Origin: JAMIFN01 sp964608575
GTDB lineage: Bacteria; Pseudomonadota; Gammaproteobacteria; Burkholderiales; Burkholderiaceae_C
DNA: 10,851 nucleotides
Reading direction: 5' to 3'
Assembly: GCA_964608575.1 (NCBI GenBank)
Contig: CAZSPW010000063.1
Span: forward strand, 1-10,851
Part shown: positions 1-7,007 of the stretch, one piece after another
Layout of the letters: each line of letters opens with the position of its first letter
Numbering within the stretch: the first letter of the stretch is position 1
Translations under genes and position numbers: made by a program
Notes under the pieces: generated by a model
What the model saw: only the letters and a program-made list of their open reading frames with translations
The model's database searches: none
Told to the model about the DNA's origin: nothing

Positions 1-42
1 TTGCGCCACTGCGCACGGCAAATGATGGATAGAAGGCTGGTC

Positions 43-65
43 ATCCTGCGCGGCAGTCGCAGGAT
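43..65. other. Perfect inverted repeat near left edge, role unknown
   Basis: ATCCTGCG (43-50) and CGCAGGAT (58-65) form a perfect 8-bp stem around a 7-base loop. A second, mutually exclusive pairing exists between GATGGAT (24-30) and ATCCATC (64-70). Neither strand has a T-run next to the stem, so a simple intrinsic terminator is not supported. The dyad lies beyond the pump gene in a 188-base stretch with no gene I can support. It could be an operator or RNA structure of a neighbouring gene off the left edge. Confidence 0.45.
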
Positions 66-92
66 CCATCCATCTCGCAATGATCAAAAAAG

Positions 93-126
93 TGAGCTGC
101 TCAGGCAGATTTCACGAGGGAAATAA
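93..126 (+). repeat. Dispersed intergenic repeat, copy 1 (diverged right half)
   Basis: The left half, AGCTGCTCAGGCAGATTT at 95-112, matches copy 4 (10303-10320) exactly. The right half has diverged and has lost the CGGCTTAAAAGCC-like dyad seen in copy 4. The core contains the dyad CTGC-TCAG-GCAG (97-108). Read on the minus strand, this small hairpin is followed after five bases by six T (91-86). The copy might therefore help end transcription of the pump operon, though a 4-bp stem is weak. It lies about 63 bases past the pump stop codon. Confidence 0.7.
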
Positions 127-188
127 CGAATTTTCATCATAAAACTTGGGGGCTTTTATCCGTTACACACTGCCTTTGGGGACAGCTT

Positions 189-3170
189 TCATTGCTGCGC
201 AAATGCGGGGTTCACCGCCTTGCCACGGCGTATCGAGCGCATCAGCCAGGTGTGGAAGTCATCCATGTAGAGATAAGACGCTGGAATGACGATTAGGCTC
301 AAAACCGTGGAAGTGACCAAACCACCAATCACCGTCCAGGCCATGGGCGAGCGGAAAGAGGGGTCAGCCGGGCTCCAGCCCAGCGCCACAGGCAGCATGC
401 CTGCGGCCATAGCAATGGTGGTCATGATGATGGGCATGGCGCGTTTGCGGCAGGCATCCATCAAGGCATCCATGCGCTCCATGCCTTGCTCATAGCGCGC
501 CATGATGGCGTATTCCACCAGCAAGATAGAGTTTTTGGTGGTCACCCCCATCAGCATCAACAGGCCGATGAGTGAGGGCATGGATAGCGATGCGTTCGTG
601 GCCAAAAGCGCAATAAAAGCACCGCCGATAGACAGCGGCAGCGCGGCCAAAATGGTGATGGGTTGCAGCACATTTTTGAACAGCAAAATCAACACCAAAT
701 AAATACACAAAATACCCGCGCCTATAGCCAAGCCAAAATCGCGGAAAAGTTCGCCCATGACTTCAGCATCCGCCATTTCGCGCAGTTGCACACTGGCGGG
801 CAGGTTTTTAATACTGGGCAGTTGATGCGCTGCGGTGGAGATGTCGTTAATAGAAGCGCCGGCCAACTCGATGGTGTAGCTGATGTTGCGCATGCGGTCA
901 TAGCGATTGATTTCAGCAGGCGCGCCACCTAATTGCATATCGGCCACTTGCCCCAGCATGATGGGGCCTTTGGCTGACGGAATCGTCACACGCGCGAGCG
1001 CAGCTAAATCGGCGCGTACGCTCTCGTCGAGCTTGACGACGATGGGCACTTGCCGAGCTGAGGTGTTGAGCTTGGGCAGGGCGGCGTTGTAATCGCCTAC
1101 GGTGGCTATGCGCAGGGTGTTGGCGATATTGGCAGGGCTGACGCCCAGTTCTGCGGCTTTTTCTAAGTGCGGGCTCAGGGTGATTTCTGGCCGAATTAAA
1201 GCCGCTGAAGAGGAGATATTGCCTACGCCTTTTAAAGTGCGCAGCTCTTTTTCAAAAGCTTGTGCACTGCTGGCCAAAGCCACGGGGTCTTCGCCCGTCA
1301 GCATGACCATATAGCGCTCGCCTGAGCTACCTAGCCCCACCTTGATACGCGCCCCAGGTATCTGGAGCATCAAATTGCGGATTTGGTTTTCAATGATTTG
1401 TTTTTTCGGGCGCTGGCCGCGCGGTTTCAGGCTAAGGGTTAAAGTCGCTTTGCGCGGATCTATCGTGCCGTCTTGCAAAAAGCCATCTTGCCCTGCTTTG
1501 CCGCCACCGACGGTGGTGTAGATCGATTTCACATAAGGCACATTTTTTTGAATTAAGTGGCGCGCTTGCTCGGCTGCCGCTGTGCTTTGTGCGATGGTGG
1601 TGCCGGGCACCAGTTCTAAATGCACTTGGCTCTGGTCATTGTCATCTGCGGGAATAAAGCCCTGGGGTAGCAGCGGCACCAGCATCAAAGAGCCAACAAA
1701 AAAAGCCGTGGCTGCCAGCAAGGTTTTAAAGCGGTTGTGTACCACCCAATCGACTAGGCGCATATAGCGCCGCATCATGGGGCTATCGTGTTTTTCATGC
1801 TTATCTTCCACATGGCGCATGATGTAAGCGGCCATCATGGGCGTGAGCATGCGCGCGACGACTAAAGAGGCAAACACCGCAAACACTGCGGCCAGGCTAA
1901 ATTGCTTGAACATCATGCCAGGCACGCCTGTCATAAAGGCGGTGGGCAAAAACACCGCAATGATGGTGAAGGTAGTGGCAATCACGGCCAGGCCAATCTC
2001 ATCGGCAGCTTCGCGTGCGGCTTCTAAGGGGGTTTTACCCATGCGCATATGGCGCACGATATTTTCCACCTCCACAATGGCATCATCCACCAAAATCCCG
2101 ATCACCAGTGACAGCGCCAAAAGGGTAGGGACATTGAAGGTATAGCCCATCATGTATAGCCCTAATGCCGCAGGCAAGATGGACAGGGGCAGAGCAGTGG
2201 CGGCAACAATGGTGGCGCGCCAATCACGCAAAAACAGCCAGACCACCAATACCGCCAAGGCTGCGCCTTCTAGCAAGAGGTTGATGGAGGCGTGGAAGTC
2301 GTCTTTGATGGGCGTATAAAAATCAAACGCTTTGACGAATTGCAAATCTGGGTGTGCCGCTTGCAGCTCCTGCATGGCCGCTTCAACTCCTGCTCCCACC
2401 TCGACATCGCTGGCGCTCTTGCTGCGTGAAACTTCAATACTGACTACAGGTTTGCCATCTAAAAAGGCAGCCGTGCGCACTTCAGCAGTGGTGTCTTTGA
2501 CGCTGGCGATTTGCCCTAAAGTCGTTGCGCCTGCAGGGGTGCTGATGGGTAGGAGGGCAATGTCGCCTGCAGTTTTGGCGCTGCTGGCCGTGCGCAGGGT
2601 TTGGTCTGCACCGCCGAGTTTGATGCGACCTGAGCCTAAATCCATTTGCAGCGCGCGCAGTTGCTGCGAGACATCGGCGGCAGTTAAGCCCAGCGATTGC
2701 AGGCGTTCGGTATGGAGTTCGATTTGAATTTCGCGCGTNNNNNNNNNNNNNNNNNNNNNNNNNNNNNNNNNNNNNNNNNNNNNNNNNNNNNNNNNNNNNN
2801 NNNNNNNNNNNNNNNNNNNNNNNNNNNNNNNNNNNNNNACCATGCCATCGCGCGAGGTGGAGTAAATATGCTTTAAGCCTTGTAGCCCGGCAATGGAGTT
2901 TTCCATTTTGCGAGCCATTTCGGTCTCGATCTGTGCAGGCTGCGCCCCCGGCAGAGCCGCAGTGACGATGATCATGGGCAACTCTAGATCAGGGAAAAGC
3001 TGCACCTTGGTTTTGTCAAAGGCAAAAATCCCACCTATGGTCAGCACCACGAAAAAAACGATAGTGGCTATAGGGTTGTTGATGCACCAGCGAGAGACAT
3101 TCATGGGCGAATGTGCAGGCGCTGTGGCAGTGGCGGTAGGAGCGATAGTGGTCGTCTCAGAGTGTGACAT
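189..3170 (-). CDS. RND efflux pump, inner-membrane permease (contains sequence gap)
   Basis: This is a proton-driven RND-superfamily drug/organic-compound exporter (HAE1-like) that would form the inner-membrane trimer of a tripartite pump. The N-terminal membrane segment follows NVSRWCINNP. The TM4 proton-relay pair lies in GILVDDAIVEVEN and the TM10 relay lysine in GVTTKNS, so the proton pathway looks intact. Two periplasmic loop halves and the C-terminal membrane bundle are visible. I chose ATG at 3170, with AAAGG about 11 bases upstream. A longer frame would need an unlikely TTG at 3206. ATG at 3104 would remove a 22-residue Ser/Thr/Ala/Pro-rich leader and start at MNVSRW, and cannot be excluded. 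The reading frame holds 993 codons, 34 of them spanning N; the real protein is probably about 1050 residues. It follows the adaptor gene by 50 bases in the same operon. The substrate cannot be told from sequence, and no outer-membrane channel gene is present. Confidence 0.93.
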   Translation of the reverse strand: MSHSETTTIAPTATATAPAHSPMNVSRWCINNPIATIVFFVVLTIGGIFAFDKTKVQLFPDLELPMIIVTAALPGAQPAQIETEMARKMENSIAGLQGLKHIYSTSRDGMXXXXXXXXXXXXXXXXXXXXXXXXXXXXXXXXXXTREIQIELHTERLQSLGLTAADVSQQLRALQMDLGSGRIKLGGADQTLRTASSAKTAGDIALLPISTPAGATTLGQIASVKDTTAEVRTAAFLDGKPVVSIEVSRSKSASDVEVGAGVEAAMQELQAAHPDLQFVKAFDFYTPIKDDFHASINLLLEGAALAVLVVWLFLRDWRATIVAATALPLSILPAALGLYMMGYTFNVPTLLALSLVIGILVDDAIVEVENIVRHMRMGKTPLEAAREAADEIGLAVIATTFTIIAVFLPTAFMTGVPGMMFKQFSLAAVFAVFASLVVARMLTPMMAAYIMRHVEDKHEKHDSPMMRRYMRLVDWVVHNRFKTLLAATAFFVGSLMLVPLLPQGFIPADDNDQSQVHLELVPGTTIAQSTAAAEQARHLIQKNVPYVKSIYTTVGGGKAGQDGFLQDGTIDPRKATLTLSLKPRGQRPKKQIIENQIRNLMLQIPGARIKVGLGSSGERYMVMLTGEDPVALASSAQAFEKELRTLKGVGNISSSAALIRPEITLSPHLEKAAELGVSPANIANTLRIATVGDYNAALPKLNTSARQVPIVVKLDESVRADLAALARVTIPSAKGPIMLGQVADMQLGGAPAEINRYDRMRNISYTIELAGASINDISTAAHQLPSIKNLPASVQLREMADAEVMGELFRDFGLAIGAGILCIYLVLILLFKNVLQPITILAALPLSIGGAFIALLATNASLSMPSLIGLLMLMGVTTKNSILLVEYAIMARYEQGMERMDALMDACRKRAMPIIMTTIAMAAGMLPVALGWSPADPSFRSPMAWTVIGGLVTSTVLSLIVIPASYLYMDDFHTWLMRSIRRGKAVNPAFAQQ
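2739..2838. other. Assembly gap of exactly 100 N inside the pump gene
   Basis: One hundred N interrupt the first periplasmic (porter) part of the RND gene, between the residues STSRDGM and TREIQIEL. The round number suggests a placeholder for a gap of unknown length. The frame is kept on both sides. The two real bases next to the gap on the N-terminal side give GTN, so the next residue is Val whatever the missing base. Confidence 0.95.
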
Positions 3171-3220
3171 GGGGGGCTTGCCTTTCTGGTAGCCAGGAGC
3201 GTGCAAAGGGCGTAGCAGTC

Positions 3221-4408
3221 TTATTGCGCAGCAGCTGAGCTAGGGCTAGGCGCTGCTGGGGCGCTCGGATGCGTGGGGGCTAAGCCTGCGGTCACGCGGA
3301 CACTGTCGCCGTCATTTAAAAATGCTGCGCCTGAGGCTACGACACGGGCGCTCTTGCTCAGCCCGCTGATGATCTCTATCGCCTCACCTTGGCGTTGGCC
3401 TAATTGCACGATGCTTTGTTTGACGCGGTTTTGCTCATCGACTTGCATCACATAGCTGAAACCATCGCGCAGCACCAATGCGGTTTGTGGCAGCAAAAGC
3501 GCAGTGCTTTGCCCGGCTTGGATTTGGCCGCTGACATACATGCCAGCGCGGGCATTAGGGCTGGGGTCTAAATCGACATAGACCAAACCTGTACGGCTTT
3601 GCACATCCAGAGTTGGTGCGATGGTGCGCACTTTGCCGTTAAGACTCAGTCCATCGCCTAAAAAAACAGTCGCTGCAGTACCAGGCCGAATACGATTCAT
3701 TTCGCTCGCTGTCACTTGTGCGCGCCACTCTAAGCGGCCGTCTTGGATTAAACGAAACAATGGTGTGCCCGCTTGGACGATGGAGCCTGCAACCGCATCC
3801 ACGCGCGAGATGACCCCATTTGCAGTAGCGCGCACTACCCCGTTGGCTAGTCGCAAGGCGTTGGCGTCGCGCGCCGCATTGGCTTGCTCCATGCGGGCTT
3901 TTGCTGTGGCCGCTTGGGTTTCGTACTGTGTGAGCAGTTGTTCGCCCATAAAGCCTTGCTCTTTGAGTTTGCGCGCGCGCTTGGCTGCAGCTTGAGCCTC
4001 CTCATAATTGGCTTGGGCCTGTGCTGCGGCAGCAATCATTTGGCCATGATCTGCGGTTTCAATATCGGTAGTAAAACGCGCCAGCTCTTGCCTGTAACGG
4101 ACCGGATCGCCAACTTGCACTTTGACGCTTTCAATACGCCCCGTCATTTCCGCGCCGACATTGGCTTCTTGCCAGGCCATGATGTTGCCATCGGCTTGAA
4201 TGTGGCGGGTGATGGTTGTTTCCACTGGCGAGACCAAACTGACCGACAACGCCGCACGCGCTGTTTGGCTGGATGCGCTCTTGTTGTCAACACTTTGTTG
4301 TCCTGCCTCTTTGCTGTTGCAGGCTGCTAAAGCCGCGAGCACGCATAAGCAGCTGAGGCGCCGAAGGATGACACTGGGGGCGATGATTGCGTGGCTTTTA
4401 GCAGACAT
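3221..4408 (-). CDS. RND periplasmic adaptor lipoprotein (membrane fusion protein)
   Basis: This is an adaptor subunit that would bridge the inner-membrane pump encoded next to it and an outer-membrane channel. Of 395 residues, the N-terminus is a lipoprotein signal peptide ending LAALAAC, with the lipidated Cys at about residue 30. A beta-barrel/lipoyl segment follows around VGAEMTGRIESVKVQVGDPV (84-103). An alanine- and glutamine-rich alpha-hairpin spans about 116-190, and the second lipoyl half contains ANGVISRVDAVAGSIV. Beta-barrel and membrane-proximal domains come next, and the tail is rich in Pro, Ala and Ser. The ATG at 4408 has GAAAGAA eight bases upstream, and repeat copy 2 begins just beyond that. 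It is the first gene of the operon, with the pump gene 50 bases downstream. The family is clear but the substrate is not. Confidence 0.93.
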   Translation of the reverse strand: MSAKSHAIIAPSVILRRLSCLCVLAALAACNSKEAGQQSVDNKSASSQTARAALSVSLVSPVETTITRHIQADGNIMAWQEANVGAEMTGRIESVKVQVGDPVRYRQELARFTTDIETADHGQMIAAAAQAQANYEEAQAAAKRARKLKEQGFMGEQLLTQYETQAATAKARMEQANAARDANALRLANGVVRATANGVISRVDAVAGSIVQAGTPLFRLIQDGRLEWRAQVTASEMNRIRPGTAATVFLGDGLSLNGKVRTIAPTLDVQSRTGLVYVDLDPSPNARAGMYVSGQIQAGQSTALLLPQTALVLRDGFSYVMQVDEQNRVKQSIVQLGQRQGEAIEIISGLSKSARVVASGAAFLNDGDSVRVTAGLAPTHPSAPAAPSPSSAAAQ

Positions 4409-4424
4409 GGATACTATTCTTTCA

Positions 4425-4458
4425 ATAGCTGTTCAGGCAGCATTTACGGCCTAAAACC
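4425..4458 (+). repeat. Dispersed intergenic repeat, copy 2
   Basis: ATAGCTGTTCAGGCAG (4425-4440) differs from copy 4 at one of 16 bases. It is followed by ACGGCCTAAAACC, matching the second half of the other copies. By eye 27 of 34 bases agree with copy 4. The copy lies immediately upstream of the ribosome-binding site of the adaptor gene, so it is probably in or near the leader or promoter of the efflux operon. It has the same orientation as the other three. Confidence 0.75.
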
Positions 4459-4471
4459 GCAAAAATATGCT

Positions 4472-4510
4472 GAAAATAAATACAGAAACAGGCAGCGATT
4501 GCTGCCTGTT
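4472..4510 (-). terminator. Intrinsic terminator of the fur-surE-pcm-nlpD run
   Basis: A perfect 10-bp stem (4487-4496 with 4501-4510, AACAGGCAGC paired with GCTGCCTGTT) encloses a 4-base loop. On the minus strand it is followed by a T-rich stretch, TCTGTATTTATTTTC (4486-4472). It lies 56 bases past the nlpD stop and would insulate the efflux operon from transcription of the genes upstream. Confidence 0.75.
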
Positions 4511-4529
4511 GGATGTGACCTAAGCCAGT

Positions 4530-4550
4530 ATAAACCCGACTAGGGTTTAT
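4530..4550. other. Second hairpin downstream of nlpD
   Basis: ATAAACCC (4530-4537) and GGGTTTAT (4543-4550) form a perfect 8-bp inverted repeat around a 5-base loop, between the nlpD stop codon and the stronger hairpin at 4487-4510. No T-run follows on either strand. It may be a 3' RNA-stabilising stem or an operator; its role is inferred only from position. Confidence 0.5.
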
Positions 4551-4565
4551 TGGGAAGGACGGAGT

Positions 4566-5366
4566 TTAGCGCGAGGGCAGATATTGCATGGGGTCAATTG
4601 GGGTACTGTTTTTGCGGATTTCGAAATGCAATTTGATGCGGTCGGCTTCACTTTGCCCCATTTCGGCAATTTTCTGTCCGCGCTTGACGCTCTGGCCGTC
4701 TTTAACTAACAGGGTTTGATTGTGTGCATAAGCACTTACAAAAGTGCTACCGTGCTTGAGGATGACTAAATTGCCATAGCCACGCAAAGCGGAACCTGCA
4801 TAAACCACGCTGCCATCGGCGGCGGCCAAAACGGGATCCCCGGCTTTTCCTGCAATATCTACCCCTTTATTTTTTGCTGGATCAAAACCTTGCAAGATCG
4901 GGCCAGTAGCTGGCCAAGCCCATTGCACTTGCATTTCGGCTGCGGGCGCAGGGCTGACCGTGCTGCTGGCTGGAGAGCCAGTAGTGGGGCTGGGGCTGCT
5001 GCCGACAGGGGCGCTGCTATTGGCTGGGCTGACGCGCAAAACATCGCCAATTTCGATGATGTAAGGGTCAGACAGGCCGTTCCAGCGCGCCAATTCGGCC
5101 ACACTACGGCCAAAATTGCGGCCTATGCGAAATAGGTTGTCGCCTGCCTGTACTTCGTAATAACCTGGTTTGCCTAGATTTTCGCGGCCTATGGCCTGGC
5201 GTGTGGGCGGGATGACTCGGGCGCTAGCGTGGCTGTTGGCCGAGCGCGAGCGATCCTCTACTGGGGCGCGCTGTAGCGATGTGCTTGAACATGCACTCAA
5301 TACCAGCAAAGCGCTGGCGCTCAGACCCAAGTGCAGTGCGATCGTAGGAAAACGGGGAAGCGTCAT
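4566..5366 (-). CDS. nlpD: NlpD-like lipoprotein, LysM plus LytM, amidase activator
   Basis: NlpD is an outer-membrane lipoprotein that activates the septal cell-wall amidase AmiC-type enzymes during daughter-cell separation. The 266-residue product has a lipoprotein signal ending LVLSAC (Cys about 26). A LysM peptidoglycan-binding domain follows at about 69-112 (YYEVQAGDNL to GDVLRV). A Ser/Pro/Thr-rich linker spans about 113-145. A LytM/M23-type domain spans about 147-263, with NKGVDIAG, ALRGYGNLVILKHG, SAYAHN and LHFEIR, close to E. coli NlpD. The zinc-ligand His of active M23 enzymes is replaced in NKGVD, as expected for a non-catalytic activator. ATG at 5366 is preferred: GAGGAGA lies about nine bases upstream, while the longer frame needs a TTG. 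It is the last gene of the run, 41 bases after pcm. No rpoS follows it here. Confidence 0.92.
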   Translation of the reverse strand: MTLPRFPTIALHLGLSASALLVLSACSSTSLQRAPVEDRSRSANSHASARVIPPTRQAIGRENLGKPGYYEVQAGDNLFRIGRNFGRSVAELARWNGLSDPYIIEIGDVLRVSPANSSAPVGSSPSPTTGSPASSTVSPAPAAEMQVQWAWPATGPILQGFDPAKNKGVDIAGKAGDPVLAAADGSVVYAGSALRGYGNLVILKHGSTFVSAYAHNQTLLVKDGQSVKRGQKIAEMGQSEADRIKLHFEIRKNSTPIDPMQYLPSR

Positions 5367-5407
5367 GAGCAACTCTCCTCAAGTAGTGTTGTAGTGTTGT
5401 GGTGGCT

Positions 5408-6226
5408 CTATACCAAGCCTGATTTTAGAGGGACAAAATGAACCGCATCGAGCACCTGCCGCTGTAGGCTGCCATCTGCGGCCTTATCGACCACCACCAA
5501 GGCCTGCTGGCCGTTGATGCCTTGGGCAATGGGCGCCACGATACGGCCGCCTAGTGCGAGTTGTTCAGTCCAAGCCGAGGGCAAGGCCTCACCCCCAGCT
5601 GCAGCAATGATGCCGTGGTAGGGGGCGGCTGGTTTGTAGCCCAATATACCGTCGCCTAAAACCAAGTGGATGCCTGCGACTTGCGCTCCTTGGCTATGCA
5701 GCGCCATCAAATTTTGGTGGGCTTTGTAGTGCAGGCCGCTGATGCGTTCGATCGAATACACCTTGCTAAAGGTTTGGGCTAAAACTGCTGCTTGATAGCC
5801 GCAGCCCGTGCCTATTTCTAGCACTTTGGCACTCTCAGGGATGGGCACTTGTAAAAGCAGCTGTAGCATACGCGCTACCACTTGGGGCTTGCTAATCGTC
5901 TGGTTGAATCCGATAGGCAGGCTGGTGTCTTCATAGGCTTGGCCGATTAGGGCGCTATCCACAAAGCCATGGCGCTCGACCGTGGCCATGGCCGCCAATA
6001 CGGCTGGCGTGTGGATGCCGTGAATTTGACTCAAACGCTGCACCATTCGCTGCCGTGCGGCTGCGTGCCCCCGCAAGCTTTCTGGCTTTTCTGGTTTTTC
6101 GGGCATCAGGCGCTGCTGTTGTGCCCTAGTGCCAGCGCCTAGCGCCATATGGCCTATTTTGCCCAAAGCAGGTGCAGGCGCACTGGGGTTGTTGGGGGCG
6201 TGCGCTGGGTAAATGGGTTTACTCAT
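5408..6226 (-). CDS. pcm: Protein-L-isoaspartate O-methyltransferase
   Basis: This enzyme methylates abnormal L-isoaspartyl residues in ageing proteins using S-adenosylmethionine, the first step of their repair in the cytoplasm. Of 272 residues, the core starts near residue 60 (QRMVQRLSQIHGI). The family motif PIGFNQTISKPQVVARM is at about 104-120 and SAM-binding motif I, VLEIGTGCGYQ, at about 135-145. GDGILGY and AAAGGEALP follow. The usual enzyme is about 210 residues; the excess is an N-terminal Pro/Ala-rich extension of about 55 residues with an EKPEKPE repeat. ATG at 6226 is nine bases after the surE stop, so the two are probably translationally coupled. An internal ATG at residue 27 is an alternative start. 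Confidence 0.93.
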   Translation of the reverse strand: MSKPIYPAHAPNNPSAPAPALGKIGHMALGAGTRAQQQRLMPEKPEKPESLRGHAAARQRMVQRLSQIHGIHTPAVLAAMATVERHGFVDSALIGQAYEDTSLPIGFNQTISKPQVVARMLQLLLQVPIPESAKVLEIGTGCGYQAAVLAQTFSKVYSIERISGLHYKAHQNLMALHSQGAQVAGIHLVLGDGILGYKPAAPYHGIIAAAGGEALPSAWTEQLALGGRIVAPIAQGINGQQALVVVDKAADGSLQRQVLDAVHFVPLKSGLV

Positions 6227-6235
6227 GGCAGGGCT

Positions 6236-6985
6236 TTAGGCGTGCTGAGTCTTGACTGCTCGTTCCCAGAAAGCCATTTGCGCATGGTCAGTTAAGTCAA
6301 TATTAAGAGGACTGATGCTGATATGCCCGGCTGCGGTCGCATGAAAATCGGTGCCTGCGCTGGCATCATATGCAGGCCCAGCCGGTCCTATCCAATACAT
6401 GGTTTCCCCATGCGGATTGACTTGCACAATGGCAGGTTGGGCTGCATGGCGCCTGCCTAAGCGCGTGATTTGCGCGGGCTGGAGCTGTTCTGCAGGCAGG
6501 TTGGGAATGTTGACATTGAGCAACCAAACCCCAGGCGTGGCAGCGAAACGCTGCACAATTTGCGCCGCTGTTTGTGCAGCCGCATCCAAATGCGCCCAAC
6601 CGCGTTCGACTTGAGAAAATGCGATGGCAGGAATACCAAATAAATAGCCTTCCATGGCCGCGCCTACAGTGCCTGAGTACAGGGTATCGTCGCCCATATT
6701 GGCGCCGTTATTAATGCCAGAGACGATGAGGTCAGGCTTGTAATCTAGGATTTGCGTTGTCAGTGCAATGTGCATGCAGTCCGCTGGGGTGCCTGTGACA
6801 TAGCGCACGCCTGGGCCAGCTTCGCGGATATAAATCGGGGTGTGTACCGAAAGCGCATTCGATTTGGCGCTGTTATTGTGTTCTGGCGCGATGACTTCGA
6901 CTTGGGCGAAGGTGCTCAAAGCTGTGTGCAGGGCGCGGATGCCAGGCGCTTGGTAGCCATCGTCATTGCAAAGCAAGATGCGCAT
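6236..6985 (-). CDS. surE: SurE 5'/3'-nucleotidase (survival protein)
   Basis: SurE is a metal-dependent phosphatase that removes phosphate from nucleoside monophosphates and is linked to stationary-phase survival. The 249-residue length is near the E. coli protein (253). The N-terminal MRILLCNDDGYQAPG carries the metal-binding Asp8-Asp9 pair. APEHNNSAKSNALS contains the conserved metal-binding Ser region, and SGINNGANMGDDTLYSGTV is the signature loop. ATG at 6985 matches the family start; the adjacent ATG at 6988 would add one Met. The frame runs open to ATG 7045, but that start would overlap the end of fur and add 20 residues unlike the family. The gene sits 22 bases after fur and nine before pcm, so these genes are probably cotranscribed. 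Confidence 0.95.
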   Translation of the reverse strand: MRILLCNDDGYQAPGIRALHTALSTFAQVEVIAPEHNNSAKSNALSVHTPIYIREAGPGVRYVTGTPADCMHIALTTQILDYKPDLIVSGINNGANMGDDTLYSGTVGAAMEGYLFGIPAIAFSQVERGWAHLDAAAQTAAQIVQRFAATPGVWLLNVNIPNLPAEQLQPAQITRLGRRHAAQPAIVQVNPHGETMYWIGPAGPAYDASAGTDFHATAAGHISISPLNIDLTDHAQMAFWERAVKTQHA

Positions 6986-7007
6986 CATGGATGATTCACG
7001 CTCAAAA

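Noticed and set aside
1..44. A short minus-strand frame starting at ATG 44 (MTSLLSIICRAQWR) running off the left edge.
   Set aside because: Only 14 codons are visible, there is no clear ribosome-binding site, and no family is recognisable.
1..126. An open plus-strand frame across 1-126 that could be the 3' end of a gene.
   Set aside because: It runs through the diverged repeat copy, is short and Arg-rich, and resembles no protein I know.
1837..2145. Plus-strand frames of 60-131 codons opposite the pump gene, this being one of the longer ones.
   Set aside because: They are antisense shadows of a well-conserved gene with no recognisable domains or ribosome-binding sites.
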